Origin: Desulfobacteraceae bacterium Eth-SRB1
GTDB lineage: Bacteria; Desulfobacterota; Desulfobacteria; Desulfobacterales; ETH-SRB1
Assembly (NCBI GenBank): GCA_004193555.1
Contig: RPGP01000040.1
Location: 687,127 to 751,126, forward strand
Reading direction: 5' to 3'
Length of the DNA stretch: 64,000 bases
In this document: piece by piece, positions 54,356 through 63,487 of the stretch
Position numbering within the stretch: position 1 is the stretch's first letter
Layout of the letters: each line of letters opens with the position of its first letter
Made by a program: the position numbers and the translations under genes
Notes under the pieces: generated by a model
Databases searched by the model: none
Seen by the model: only the letters and a program-made list of their open reading frames with translations
What the model was told of the DNA's origin: nothing

Positions 54356-55195
54356 TTGAATATCTTTTCAAACCGTCAGGTAATATTTATAGATGATAAA
54401 ACCAGTATGTCTTTAAACCACAAACTTGTTGGCGAAGAACCTCTATCAATATATGTTCAAGAAAACCTGTATTCAATTACAATGCGCACTCCGGGTGATG
54501 AGTTACCGCATGCGGCCGGTTTCTGCCTTGGTGAGGGAATCATTGAAAAACCTGATGATTTTACTTCACTGTCATTTTGTGACGAAACCGATACCAGCGG
54601 GGTAATCATTACCCTGACCGAATCAAGAGCAACTAAAATATCTCATCTCCTTGACAAACAAAGAGATAGGCCGGATCACTGCCTTTCCGGCAGGGAGATG
54701 GTGAACAATCTTTATCAAAAAGTTCATCCTTTTAAGGATGAAACCGAAATAGATATAAAAATGGCGTTCGACTGTCTTGAAAAACTTTCAGACCATCAAC
54801 CATTACGCCACCATACACATGCATCTCATGCTGCAGCGCTGTTTGGTTCGGATTACAGCCTGTTGTCTGTAGCTGAGGATGTCGGCCGCCATAATGCCGT
54901 TGATAAAGCAATAGGAAAATTATTTCTTGATCGCACTCTTAACGAAGCTTCCTTTTTAATACTTTCTTCCCGTATCAGTTATGAGCTTGTCCAGAAAGCT
55001 GCAAGAGCTCATATTCCTGTCATTCTTGCAATATCGCGCCCCACATCCCTGGCGGTTGAGCTTGCATCGCAACTGAATATGACACTGGCATGTCTTGCGA
55101 AAAACTCAGGATTATATATTTTCTGCGGTGAGCAGCGGTTACAAATAAGAAAAGGGTTCAAACCGTCACAGTCTGAACCCTTTAAACTTTTATAA
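54356..55195 (+). CDS. fdhD: FdhD-family protein (formate dehydrogenase accessory sulfurtransferase-like), cysteine loop altered
   Basis: The protein has 279 residues from a TTG with an AAAGGAGG site. Family motifs: LVGEEPLSIYVQENLYSITM, RTPGDELPHAAGFCLGEGII, HTHASHAAALFGSDYSLLSV, AEDVGRHNAVDKAIGKLFLD, SRISYELVQKAARAHIPVIL and RPTSLAVELASQL. FdhD normally carries sulfur from IscS to the molybdenum/tungsten cofactor of formate dehydrogenase through a CxxC loop. Here that position reads DRPDHCLSGREM, with one Cys only. It may be a diverged paralogue or use a single Cys. It converges on dsrP. Confidence 0.85.
   Translation: MNIFSNRQVIFIDDKTSMSLNHKLVGEEPLSIYVQENLYSITMRTPGDELPHAAGFCLGEGIIEKPDDFTSLSFCDETDTSGVIITLTESRATKISHLLDKQRDRPDHCLSGREMVNNLYQKVHPFKDETEIDIKMAFDCLEKLSDHQPLRHHTHASHAAALFGSDYSLLSVAEDVGRHNAVDKAIGKLFLDRTLNEASFLILSSRISYELVQKAARAHIPVILAISRPTSLAVELASQLNMTLACLAKNSGLYIFCGEQRLQIRKGFKPSQSEPFKLL
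55151..55183. terminator. Candidate bidirectional terminator hairpin between fdhD and dsrP
   Basis: AAAGGGTTCA (55151-55160) pairs with TGAACCCTTT (55174-55183) around a 13-nt loop, inside the last codons of fdhD. T-rich stretches flank it on the fdhD-sense strand (AAACTTTTATAA). It stands between the ends of two convergent genes. Confidence 0.45.
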
Positions 55196-55210
55196 ACTGT
55201 TATATTTTGT

Positions 55211-56371
55211 TTACACGCCGGAAACTTCTTCTTTAACAGTAACGGCAATCTTGAAAAGAATAGTTAATATAAAAAATCCTGTTGCCCATATTCCAAGTGT
55301 AATTATTAGTTCCGGTATTGTAGGAACATACTCAACAACATGATGAAGCGGGTTGGGCACAAAACCGCCTGAAATCATTCCCATCCCTTTGTCAATCCAT
55401 GTTCCAATGAACAGTATCACGCATGCAAAAGCCAGAACAGCTTCATTTTTGCGGGTTGCAGGAATAACAAGGAGAATAATTGATGTCACCATAAACAATA
55501 TTGATGTCCACATCCATGGAACCAATGCACTATGGCCGTGAAGTCCTACAAAAAGGTATTTTATATGATCCATATGACTCGGTATTCTGCTGTAAAATAC
55601 TACAAAAACTTCACAGAGAAAGAAGAAAACATTAATTATTATCGCATATGTGACGATTTTGGCAAGAGATTGAATCTGCTCCCTGCCAGGATCAAATTTT
55701 GTTACCCGCCTTATTATCAGGCTCAAAAGGATTAATAGTGCAGGACCTGCGGCAAAAGCGGAAGCAAGAAATCTCGGAGCAAGGATAGCGGTTAACCAGA
55801 ACCCCCTGCCCGGCAAACCGCAGTAAAGATATGCCGTAACAGTATGAATAAGAGGAGCCCATACAATCGAAAAAATTGCCAGCGCTTTTACCCAGCCTGG
55901 GTACTTTATATTATTCCGTTCCGCCTCAAGCACATTCCAGCCAACAATGATATTAAGCAAAAGATACCCGTTTAAAACGATCATATCCCAGAAAAGAATG
56001 GAACCCGGCGTTGGATAGAATATAACATTAATAGCGCGCATCGGCTGTCCAAGATCTGCGATAATAAACATAAGACACATGATAACAGCGGCGATAGCCA
56101 GGAACTCCCCTAAAATGGTAATTCTGCCGAAAGCTTTATAGTCATGAAGGTAGTATGGAAGAACCACCATAACGCCTCCTGCCGCAACACCGACAAGGAA
56201 TGTAAACTGGGCAATATAAAAACCCCATGAAACATCCCTGCTCATGCCTGTAATTCCAAGGCCGAAACTAAGCTGCCACAGCCAGAAACCAAAAGCAATG
56301 CCCATAAGAACGAGCAACCCTATAATCAATCCCCAGTATTTTTTGCCACCTTTAAAAGCTAATTCAAGCAT
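55211..56371 (-). CDS. dsrP: DsrP, NrfD-like integral membrane subunit of the DsrMKJOP complex
   Basis: The protein has 386 residues with about ten membrane segments (YWGLIIGLLVLMGIAFGFWL, GVAAGGVMVVLPYYL, FLVGVAAGG, MWTSILFMVTSIILLVIP). The family pattern matches NrfD/PsrC quinone-interacting subunits. With DsrO it forms the quinol/quinone-active half of the complex that feeds sulfite reduction. It is the last gene of the operon, 8 bp after dsrO. Confidence 0.93.
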   Translation of the reverse strand: MLELAFKGGKKYWGLIIGLLVLMGIAFGFWLWQLSFGLGITGMSRDVSWGFYIAQFTFLVGVAAGGVMVVLPYYLHDYKAFGRITILGEFLAIAAVIMCLMFIIADLGQPMRAINVIFYPTPGSILFWDMIVLNGYLLLNIIVGWNVLEAERNNIKYPGWVKALAIFSIVWAPLIHTVTAYLYCGLPGRGFWLTAILAPRFLASAFAAGPALLILLSLIIRRVTKFDPGREQIQSLAKIVTYAIIINVFFFLCEVFVVFYSRIPSHMDHIKYLFVGLHGHSALVPWMWTSILFMVTSIILLVIPATRKNEAVLAFACVILFIGTWIDKGMGMISGGFVPNPLHHVVEYVPTIPELIITLGIWATGFFILTILFKIAVTVKEEVSGV

Positions 56372-56378
56372 AATAACC

Positions 56379-57167
56379 TCATACTATGTAGTAGATGGCC
56401 GGTCCTGCGCCAAGGTGCGTTTTGCGACGAATTGTATAATTATTTTTCAATAACTCTCTTACTTCAGAGTCGGGATCGTGAAGATCCCCAACAACGATTG
56501 CTCCATTTGACGCTTCCACGCAGGCGGGCATTTTTCCAACAGCCAGCCTTTCAGCGCAAAAATTGCATTTTTCAACAACCCCTTTCATTCTTGTGGGAAA
56601 TGCCTTATTTTCTTCCTTGATAAAAGGACGCGGGTCTCTGAAATTGAAACTTCTTGACCCATAAGGACATGCAGCCATACAGAATCTGCATCCAATACAC
56701 CTGTGAAAGTCCATAAGAACAATTCCGTCTTCCCGCTGAAAGGTTGCCTTGGTCGGACAGGCTCTTACACACGCAGGATTTTCACAATGGTTACAAAGAA
56801 CAAGAAATGGTAAATGCTTTAGCCTGTCATCAACAAATTCATGTTCCAAATCTGTAAAGACATGTTTAAACTCGTCAACCCATATCCAGTCGATTTCGTG
56901 CCTTTTCTCTTTAAACTTTGGAACATTGTGGATCTTGTTACAGGCCTCAATAATCGGATCGAGGTCCGCTTCCGACTCGAACTTTCTGGTGTCTATGACC
57001 ATGGCCCATCTTTTTGCTGTCAGCGCCTCCTGATTCGGAAATATTTCAGGTCCGTGTTTTTCGCCATGAGCTTCAGATGAAGCAAATGCGTCCAGAACCG
57101 GCTTTGTCCCTAAACCAATGGCTGAAATACCAGCTAATTTCAAGAAGCTTCTTCTGCTGTTTTCCAT
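56379..57167 (-). CDS. dsrO: DsrO, periplasmic iron-sulfur subunit of the DsrMKJOP complex
   Basis: The protein has 262 residues from the ATG at 57167, chosen because it gives a twin-arginine signal (NSRRSFLKLAGISAIGLG) and its A is shared with the TGA of dsrJ; a start at 57239 would run inside dsrJ. Ferredoxin-type clusters: CNHCENPACVRACPTKA, CIGCRFCMAACPYGSRS, CNFCAERLAVGKMPACVEA. It is exported folded by Tat and passes electrons between DsrP and DsrJ (established for the complex family). Confidence 0.94.
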   Translation of the reverse strand: MENSRRSFLKLAGISAIGLGTKPVLDAFASSEAHGEKHGPEIFPNQEALTAKRWAMVIDTRKFESEADLDPIIEACNKIHNVPKFKEKRHEIDWIWVDEFKHVFTDLEHEFVDDRLKHLPFLVLCNHCENPACVRACPTKATFQREDGIVLMDFHRCIGCRFCMAACPYGSRSFNFRDPRPFIKEENKAFPTRMKGVVEKCNFCAERLAVGKMPACVEASNGAIVVGDLHDPDSEVRELLKNNYTIRRKTHLGAGPAIYYIV

Positions 57168-57565
57168 CACTTCTTCTCCTTTGGCGGCTCTATGTGGCAA
57201 TCCCAGCAATAAGGTGTTACCGATGTATAATCGTGGCATTTATCACAAAACTCGGCCTTGTTGGAATGGCATCCCATACATGAATCGTCTCCCGTGGAAA
57301 GACTCATGTTAAACCTCTTGCCTTTTTTGCTTATATAAACCCTGTTGGCTTCTCTAACGACACCATCTCTCCAGATATCGAGTATCTGCATGTGTTCAAC
57401 CTTCATATACTCTTTCGGCTCAACACATTCTTTTGCAGCCTTTGCCTTGTCTGTCAGTTTTGGCTCAGGCACAGGAGATGCTTTTCCCAAGTTATACCAA
57501 AAAGGAAATGTCAAGAATACAAAAAAAATGATCAAACCGGTGATGATTATGTTTTTATCATTCAT
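57167..57565 (-). CDS. dsrJ: DsrJ, triheme cytochrome c of the DsrMKJOP complex
   Basis: The protein has 132 residues from ATG 57565 (MNDKNIIITGLIIFF), with GGAGG 9 bases upstream; the ATG at 57574 is too close to that site. An uncleaved N-terminal anchor (residues 5-27) precedes three CxxCH heme sites: CMGCH, CDKCH, CWDCH. KECVEPKEYM carries the Cys thought to ligate one heme in DsrJ. It is a periplasmic electron carrier. Confidence 0.95.
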   Translation of the reverse strand: MNDKNIIITGLIIFFVFLTFPFWYNLGKASPVPEPKLTDKAKAAKECVEPKEYMKVEHMQILDIWRDGVVREANRVYISKKGKRFNMSLSTGDDSCMGCHSNKAEFCDKCHDYTSVTPYCWDCHIEPPKEKK

Positions 57566-57593
57566 CCGTTCCATCCTCCATTACTGAAAATCA

Positions 57594-59252
57594 TCATTCT
57601 TCTCGGCCCGGAAAATCGGGTCGTGTATACCACTCATCGGGCTCAACATCTTTTCGCAATATTGGTTCACCGCGCAGGTTTTCTGTTTTTTCTTTTTCTC
57701 CCGGTATAATTAATGCATTTGCTACCAGCTCAGAAATACCGCAAACATCCACTTCAGGAGCCCAATAGCCCATAAGTGTGGGAAGTACTGCCCTGTCAAT
57801 AGCGCATATACAGGCAAGTGTGTTTACGCCGTGTAGTTCATTAACATATCTTACTGCATTGCCTCTCGGCATACCGCCGGTCATCCTAAGTTCCATATCT
57901 TCTCCGGCGTTCAGCCCAGACCCGCAGCCACAGCAAAAGGTTTGCTCCCTTATACAGTTTCTGGGCATCTCATAAAAATGATTGCAAACGTTTTTGATGA
58001 CATGCCGGGGTTCTTCAAGTATGCCGGCGCCCCTCGCTGGATTGCAGGAATCGTGAAAAGTAACCTTTAAACGATCATTCCGGCTTGGATCGAGATCAAG
58101 CTTTTTGTGTTGGATAAGGTCTGAGAGGAATTCAGTGATATGAACCATCTTGGTGGCTTTTGCATTTTCAAACTTGGTGCCGGTTAATGGATTGACCGGT
58201 TCCTCAAGAAAATCGGCAGGGCCGTTCATAGTAACCATGTACTGGTTTATAACCCGCCACATATGCCCGCATTCTGCTCCAAGAATCCATTTTACCTTAA
58301 GCCTTTCAGCCTCAGCATACATTTTTGCGTTAAGCCTTTTCATGGTTTCATGAGAAGTAAACAGGCCAAAGTTTCCTCCTTCTGAAGCATATGTGCTCCA
58401 TGTACAATCAAGCCCGTGAACCTCCCTTAAATAATGCATGAGTATCATGTATCCCATACATGTAAATGTCCCCGGATCGCCAAACACATCACCTGATGGG
58501 CAGATAAAAAGCAGATCCGCCCCTTTTTTATTGAAAGTCTGCTCCATTCTTACGCCTGTGACATTTTCTATTTCATCTGTGAAAAAATCGAGCATATCAA
58601 CAAATGCATGAGGCTGAATTCCCATATGATTGCCGGTTCTAAAGCAAAAAGCCACCGGCGCAGCGATCCAGTCTATATTAAGGCCGAGAAGATTAAGAAG
58701 CTCTCTTCCTATTATAGTGATTTCTGCTGTATCGATTCCATAAGGACAAAATACCGAGCAACGCCTGCATTCAGTGCATTGAAAGAAATAATACCACCAC
58801 TCTTTCAAAACATCTATGGTAAGCTCCCTTGCGCCGCCAATTCTTCCCAGAATCTTGCCCGCTTTTGTGAAATTATTTCTATATACCGAACGTAAAAGCT
58901 CAGCCCTTAAAACAGGCATATTTTTGGGATCGCCTGTCCCGATAAAGAAATGGCATTTATCAGCACATGCTCCGCACCTCACACAGATATCCATGAAGAT
59001 CTTAAAGGTTCTATATTTTTCAAGCCGTTCCTTCATCCCTTCAAGAATAATCTCTTTCCAGTTTTCCGGCAACTGCCAGTCTTCATCCATGCAACTCCAA
59101 TCTTTCGGATAGGGAGCATCCATATATTCGAGTCTGCTCGGTTTAGCAGCATAGCAATACATCCCCTCTTTATATACGGTAGGGGTATCCATCCAGTCGG
59201 TTTTTGGAGGCAGATAACTTAGTTTTGATGCTCTTTCTTTTGAATCTATCAT
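57594..59252 (-). CDS. dsrK: DsrK, HdrD-like iron-sulfur catalytic subunit
   Basis: The protein has 552 residues. Two 4Fe-4S motifs: CVRCGACADKCHFF and CTECRRCSVFCPYG. CCG domains follow (CPSGDVFGDPGTF region and CCGCGSGLNAGEDMELRMTG), like heterodisulfide reductase HdrD, which binds the special catalytic cluster. DsrK is cytoplasmic and reduces the DsrC trisulfide (established knowledge of the pathway). It starts 8 bp after the dsrM stop. Confidence 0.95.
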   Translation of the reverse strand: MIDSKERASKLSYLPPKTDWMDTPTVYKEGMYCYAAKPSRLEYMDAPYPKDWSCMDEDWQLPENWKEIILEGMKERLEKYRTFKIFMDICVRCGACADKCHFFIGTGDPKNMPVLRAELLRSVYRNNFTKAGKILGRIGGARELTIDVLKEWWYYFFQCTECRRCSVFCPYGIDTAEITIIGRELLNLLGLNIDWIAAPVAFCFRTGNHMGIQPHAFVDMLDFFTDEIENVTGVRMEQTFNKKGADLLFICPSGDVFGDPGTFTCMGYMILMHYLREVHGLDCTWSTYASEGGNFGLFTSHETMKRLNAKMYAEAERLKVKWILGAECGHMWRVINQYMVTMNGPADFLEEPVNPLTGTKFENAKATKMVHITEFLSDLIQHKKLDLDPSRNDRLKVTFHDSCNPARGAGILEEPRHVIKNVCNHFYEMPRNCIREQTFCCGCGSGLNAGEDMELRMTGGMPRGNAVRYVNELHGVNTLACICAIDRAVLPTLMGYWAPEVDVCGISELVANALIIPGEKEKTENLRGEPILRKDVEPDEWYTRPDFPGREE

Positions 59253-59259
59253 TTCTGAC

Positions 59260-60258
59260 TTACTCCTTTTCCAGTGGAAGTCCGGCTTCTTTCATTTTTT
59301 CCCTGAATTCATCTTCATATTCATCATATGTGTGAACCTTAACAGGGTAATTCCACGGGTTGATATGCATTTTAGCGCGGGTATTGTTTGGCAGGTTTCT
59401 GGTGGGGCTCATAAATACCCCTGGCATATGCATGAGCTTGCTAAAAGGGAAATATATGAAAAGAATACTAACAAGAAACAGGTGGATATAAAAAAGCGCT
59501 CCTATACCATCCGGAATTGCAGGATGGAAACTTGCCAAACCCATTGCGAGTTCTTTAATACCCACAACATCCACCTTGGTAAAATAGCGCATGAGAATGC
59601 CTGTAATAGCTATACTGATAATGAGGAAAAGTGGAAGAAAATCGGCTGCAAGGGAAATATATCTTACCTGTGGAAGATAGATTCTTCTTAGGACCAGAAA
59701 GGTTACAGCAGCGAGAAGAACTGCGCCGGACATGTAAAGCCCAGGCAAACCTATCTGAAAAAATCCGTCAATTTTTTCCAGCCATTGTAACCATACGGGC
59801 ACGGGCTCAAGAAAAAACCGCAAATGCCTTATCAGCACAGTTAAGAAAGAATAGTGGAATGCCAATGCGACAATCCATAACCACTTTTCCCACACGTAGG
59901 AGATCTTAGGACCCTGATTCAACCCTATCGATGTATTCCTGAACAATGAACGGAAAAACAGAATCTCCAGGGCCATCCGGATAATAACAGCACCGGTGGT
60001 AAACGGGTTGTCTATTTTATTCTGTTTGATCCAGGGAAGTGATTTCTGCTGTCCGCATGTAGTGGGGATACGGAATGGAACCGGCGAACTGGCCCAGTCC
60101 ATTACACGATATATAAATCCAATAATGAAAATCAGCACGGCAAGATAAGGTATAATGATACCAAACAAAACCTGAAGCCCTGCCGCCTCGACGCCAACAT
60201 ATGGAAGCAGAATTAAAACAATAACCGCTAAGAGTGAATACATATACTTTTTATTCAT
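59260..60258 (-). CDS. dsrM: DsrM, cytochrome b membrane subunit
   Basis: The protein has 332 residues with six hydrophobic segments: YMYSLLAVIVLILLPYVGV, VLFGIIIPYLAVLIFIIGFI, WLWIVALAFHYSFLTVLIRH, LYMSGAVLLAAVTFLVL, ADFLPLFLIISIAITGILM and FYIHLFLVSILFIYFPFSKL. The pattern is NarI-like, with His ligands for two hemes b (HYSFLTVLIRH, IHLFLV). It donates electrons from menaquinol to DsrK. First gene of the dsrMKJOP set. Confidence 0.94.
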   Translation of the reverse strand: MNKKYMYSLLAVIVLILLPYVGVEAAGLQVLFGIIIPYLAVLIFIIGFIYRVMDWASSPVPFRIPTTCGQQKSLPWIKQNKIDNPFTTGAVIIRMALEILFFRSLFRNTSIGLNQGPKISYVWEKWLWIVALAFHYSFLTVLIRHLRFFLEPVPVWLQWLEKIDGFFQIGLPGLYMSGAVLLAAVTFLVLRRIYLPQVRYISLAADFLPLFLIISIAITGILMRYFTKVDVVGIKELAMGLASFHPAIPDGIGALFYIHLFLVSILFIYFPFSKLMHMPGVFMSPTRNLPNNTRAKMHINPWNYPVKVHTYDEYEDEFREKMKEAGLPLEKE

Positions 60259-60393
60259 TTAGCATTACCTCGCTACTTAGTTTCACAGCGACTTTAATAT
60301 GAATTCAGTTAAATATAAAAATAAACACGCCTGTAAATTGCAACATACTCAAACTCGGATTGAGAGCTTATTGAGCATTTTTCACTTAAAGCT

Positions 60394-60981
60394 TCAACTA
60401 CCTTTACTTAGAGGTTCAACCTCAACATTATCTGATTTTAAAAAATTTATCATGCCATCTGGTTTGCCGTCCGGAATCTCAGATACTAAACCCGCTCTTT
60501 TAAATGCCCTGTAAACCCTTTCCCTCTCACCAGTTGCCTTAAGTGCGTAAATCTTTTCCCTGCATTTTACAAAAATTTCAAATGCCATTAATCCGAGTTC
60601 GTCGATTTTTGACTCAAACAGTAATAATTCGTTTAAAATTTTATTATCGAGGAGCTCTTTTTTTAAATTTTTTCTAACCGCTTCTTTCAGGGAAAAAACA
60701 AAGCCAACAGCTTGTGAAGGAGAAAGTATTACCTGAACGGCTCTTATCCTGATGATAGGATCAAGGAGTTTTGTTATGTTATCAGGATCCATGTCCATAA
60801 CGAGCTCGTCAAAAAGAGGCCCCAAATTATACGAAATAGTGGTTCCCACGGGATTGGCAAAATGATCTTTCTGTTTTTTTAGAAATCGAGAGGTGTCGGG
60901 GGGATAGGTATCAACAACCAGGTTAAACCAATGTGTTATAATTGCGGATTTTCTTTTTTCTAATAGATCTTTCAGCTTCAT
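60394..60981 (-). CDS. RsbRD_N-domain protein upstream of dsrMKJOP
   Basis: The protein has 195 residues. The RsbRD N-terminal pattern spans most of it: LLEKRKSAIITHWFNLVVDT, FLKKQKDHFANPVGTTISYN, IRIRAVQVILSPSQAVGFVF, FESKIDELGLMAFEIFVKCR. The ends show no kinase or STAS domain, so it is a free sensor-type domain. Such a gene often precedes dsrM in sulfate reducers. The gap to dsrM is 135 bp and both probably share the promoter at 61073. Confidence 0.82.
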   Translation of the reverse strand: MKLKDLLEKRKSAIITHWFNLVVDTYPPDTSRFLKKQKDHFANPVGTTISYNLGPLFDELVMDMDPDNITKLLDPIIRIRAVQVILSPSQAVGFVFSLKEAVRKNLKKELLDNKILNELLLFESKIDELGLMAFEIFVKCREKIYALKATGERERVYRAFKRAGLVSEIPDGKPDGMINFLKSDNVEVEPLSKGS

Positions 60982-61072
60982 GCTCAGGACCGTTCCAAAA
61001 GTCTCAAATTATCAATTATATAAACACGCCAACTAATAACATAAAAATCATGCTTTATGCTTTAAGTTTGGC

Positions 61073-61101
61073 TTTATAAACAACTTGCAAAATCTTGTCA
61101 A
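61073..61101 (-). promoter_or_regulatory. Strong sigma-70-like promoter for the dsr operon
   Basis: TTGACA (61101-61096), 17-bp spacer, TATAAA (61078-61073). The start is expected near 61066, giving an 85-nt leader before the RsbRD_N gene. It is the best promoter match found in the window, consistent with high expression of the sulfate-respiration complex. Confidence 0.7.
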
Positions 61102-61174
61102 GAATAAAAGATAAAAAGTATGAAAACACGTCATTGCGAGCAAAGCGAAACAATGATGTATAAAAAATACCTGT

Positions 61175-61807
61175 TTAGCTCGATTTAGCTTTTTGCGACG
61201 CCATCATATTTAAGAGCTTCTTATAATAAATGTCAACTAATTCAATCAATTGTTCAACCGAACCATTATTTTGTAATACAAGGTCAGCGCGCCGGGCCTT
61301 TTCCTCATCAGGCATTTGAATGTCTAACAGATTCTTTGCATTATTACGGGATATATTGTCGCGATCCATTAATCTTTTTAGCCTTGATTCCAGCTTAGCA
61401 ATTACAACTATGGTCTTATCAAACCAGTTCTCCATTTCAAATTCGAAAAGGAGGGGCACCTCCACTACTACAACAGAATTACCATCCTTTTCCGCTGCTG
61501 TAATCTGCGCCTTCATAAGCTTAATTATTTCAGGGTGTATAAAATGCTCCAGAGCTTTCCTGGCAATATCATCATGTATGATCAAGCGGCGGAGCATCTG
61601 ACGATTTAACGTCGCATCATCGTTTAGAACCTTTTCGCCAAAATAATTAATTATCTTTTTATATGCAGTTGACCCAGGAAAAACCGCTTCCCTTGCAAGA
61701 GCATCGGAATTAATAACCCTTATGCCCAATTCTTGAAAGCGACTGCAAACAGTTGTTTTGCCGGAACCGGCGCTCCCGGTTACAGCTACTTTCTTGATTT
61801 TTGACAT
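61175..61807 (-). CDS. coaE: Dephospho-CoA kinase
   Basis: The protein has 210 residues from ATG 61807 (MSKIKKVAVTGSAGSGKTTV); an ATG at 61837 adds 10 residues. Walker A is GSAGSGKTT in place of the common GGIGSGKST. Other motifs: INSDALAREAVFPGS, VEVPLLFE, SRLKRLMDRD. It phosphorylates dephospho-CoA, the last step of CoA synthesis. The C-terminal tail (MMASQKAKSS) is encoded by a TGATGGCGTCGCAAAAAGC repeat word, so the repeat has entered the coding sequence. Confidence 0.92.
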   Translation of the reverse strand: MSKIKKVAVTGSAGSGKTTVCSRFQELGIRVINSDALAREAVFPGSTAYKKIINYFGEKVLNDDATLNRQMLRRLIIHDDIARKALEHFIHPEIIKLMKAQITAAEKDGNSVVVVEVPLLFEFEMENWFDKTIVVIAKLESRLKRLMDRDNISRNNAKNLLDIQMPDEEKARRADLVLQNNGSVEQLIELVDIYYKKLLNMMASQKAKSS

Positions 61808-61856
61808 TGCCCGTTTTTGCTTGTCTTTAAAAGACATATGAAAAAATCTATATTTA

Positions 61857-61865
61857 TGTTATAAT
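61857..61865 (+). promoter_or_regulatory. Extended -10 promoter candidate for the CCA-family gene
   Basis: TGTTATAAT matches an extended -10 (TGnTATAAT) with no clear -35. The leader to the ATG at 62054 would be about 180 nt and contains no gene. Confidence 0.4.
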
Positions 61866-62053
61866 TTTTAAATTATGAATAAAATTCTTAACTATGCTGT
61901 AATTTCTTTGCATTTAAGCTTGTCTGCGTTTATCTGTGCCTGCCCCGTAGCTCCAGCAGATGGTACTGGGGTAAATTTGCCTGCCCTGTTAAATTCCGTA
62001 GGACTTATTTAACCGGGGTGGCAAAATAATTATAAAAACACTAACGACCTGAA

Positions 62054-63487
62054 ATGATTCAAATAAATACAAATATTCTTCCTGAAACTAAGGGCGCATA
62101 TCTTGTCGGCGGTTCGATCAGAGATCTTCTTCTCGGCCGTTCTCCGGTTGATTATGACATTGCTGTTTTGGGAAATCCAGAAAAATTTGCCAAAAAAATT
62201 GCAGCAAAAATATCCGGCCATATTGTTAAGCTTGGAAAGCCGGGGCAGGCAATAATCCGGGTTGTCTCGGGTAATAACATTTTTGATATATCATCCGTAA
62301 TTGGCGCAACTATTGAAGATGACCTTGGCAAAAGGGATTTTACAATCAATGCTATTGCCTGCTCTCTGTCTTCAAAAAAAATTATCGACCGCCTGGGTGG
62401 AATGGATGACATTGTCGCAAAAAAAGTTCGCATGGTTTCAAGAAAAGTCTTCAAGAGGGATCCGATCCGCCTGATAAGGGCTTACAGGATGGGCGCATCT
62501 CTGGGTTTTGAAATCGAACCGCACACATCCTCCGCTATTAGAAATGATGCAGATCTTATACAGGATTCGGCCGGTGAAAGGATCAGGACTGAACTTTTTA
62601 AGATTTTCAACACTTCGAAATCACATTGTTATATTTCACAAATGGCTGATACCGGTCTTCTTTTTTCTATCTTTCCGGAACTTTGCGAATTAAAAGGATG
62701 CCTTCAAAACACATATCATTCATATGATGTCTTTGAGCATACGATGAAGGCCTTTTATCATCTTGAAGCGCTGCTGAATGATTACAGCAAGGCAATGCCG
62801 GCAATCCCTGACCCAAACATTTTAGATATCGGGCATAAAGCGGCCTGGTTGAAATGCGCGATACTTCTGCATGATATAGGTAAACCTTGCGTAAAAACCG
62901 TTGACAGCAAAGGCAACATTCATTTCTACGGTCATGGCCAAAAAAGCGCTGACATGGCAAAAGCAATAACTAAAAGACTGAAATTTTCAAACCGCGAAAT
63001 ACTCTATATTGATTTTATTGTCCGCAACCATATAAGGCCGCTTTTTCTCTTTACAGCCTATCAAAAAAAAACACTTACAGATAAAAGTATAACCAGTTTT
63101 TTTAATAAATGCGGAGACAATACACCTGCATTGCTGCTTCATACCATCGCAGATATTCAAGGCAAAGGAAACAAAGGTGACGCAAGGGATGAGGATTTCA
63201 TAAACTTTGCAGAAAAAATGATTCAGGATTATATATCTGTTTTTAAACCAGAGAAAAAACAGCCGCCCCTTTTAACAGGTTACGACCTTATAACTGAGTT
63301 CGGTTTAACACCTTCACCTTTATTTAAAATAATTTTAAATCATGTTGAAAAAGCAAGGCTTTGCAAAACTATCGGAAGTAAAGAAGATGCCTTAATTCTT
63401 GCGAAAAAAATTATAACTACTCAGGCATATAGACTGAAGGCTGTTAGGAAAAAGCATATTTTGAAGCCATGTTTGGTGCAAGATTAG
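62054..63487 (+). CDS. CCA tRNA nucleotidyltransferase / poly(A) polymerase family protein with HD domain
   Basis: The protein has 477 residues. The class II nucleotidyltransferase head: LVGGSIRDLLLGRSPVDYDI with catalytic DYDIAVLG, LGKRDFTINAIACSL, IDRLGGMDDI, RAYRMGASLGFEIEPHT. An HD domain follows from about residue 230 (VFEHTMKAF, AILLHDIGKP, HGQKSADMAKAI). It adds CCA to tRNA 3' ends or A residues to RNA; sequence alone cannot decide. The start has no strong ribosome site. The last 18 residues (AVRKKHILKP...) look weakly conserved and overlap the TGAAGGCTGTTAGG word. Confidence 0.86.
   Translation: MIQINTNILPETKGAYLVGGSIRDLLLGRSPVDYDIAVLGNPEKFAKKIAAKISGHIVKLGKPGQAIIRVVSGNNIFDISSVIGATIEDDLGKRDFTINAIACSLSSKKIIDRLGGMDDIVAKKVRMVSRKVFKRDPIRLIRAYRMGASLGFEIEPHTSSAIRNDADLIQDSAGERIRTELFKIFNTSKSHCYISQMADTGLLFSIFPELCELKGCLQNTYHSYDVFEHTMKAFYHLEALLNDYSKAMPAIPDPNILDIGHKAAWLKCAILLHDIGKPCVKTVDSKGNIHFYGHGQKSADMAKAITKRLKFSNREILYIDFIVRNHIRPLFLFTAYQKKTLTDKSITSFFNKCGDNTPALLLHTIADIQGKGNKGDARDEDFINFAEKMIQDYISVFKPEKKQPPLLTGYDLITEFGLTPSPLFKIILNHVEKARLCKTIGSKEDALILAKKIITTQAYRLKAVRKKHILKPCLVQD

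Noticed and set aside
61921-62030. tRNA-like stretch CCCCGTAGCTCCAGCAGATG
   Set aside because: No T-arm (GGTTC) and the ends do not form a proper 7-bp acceptor stem.
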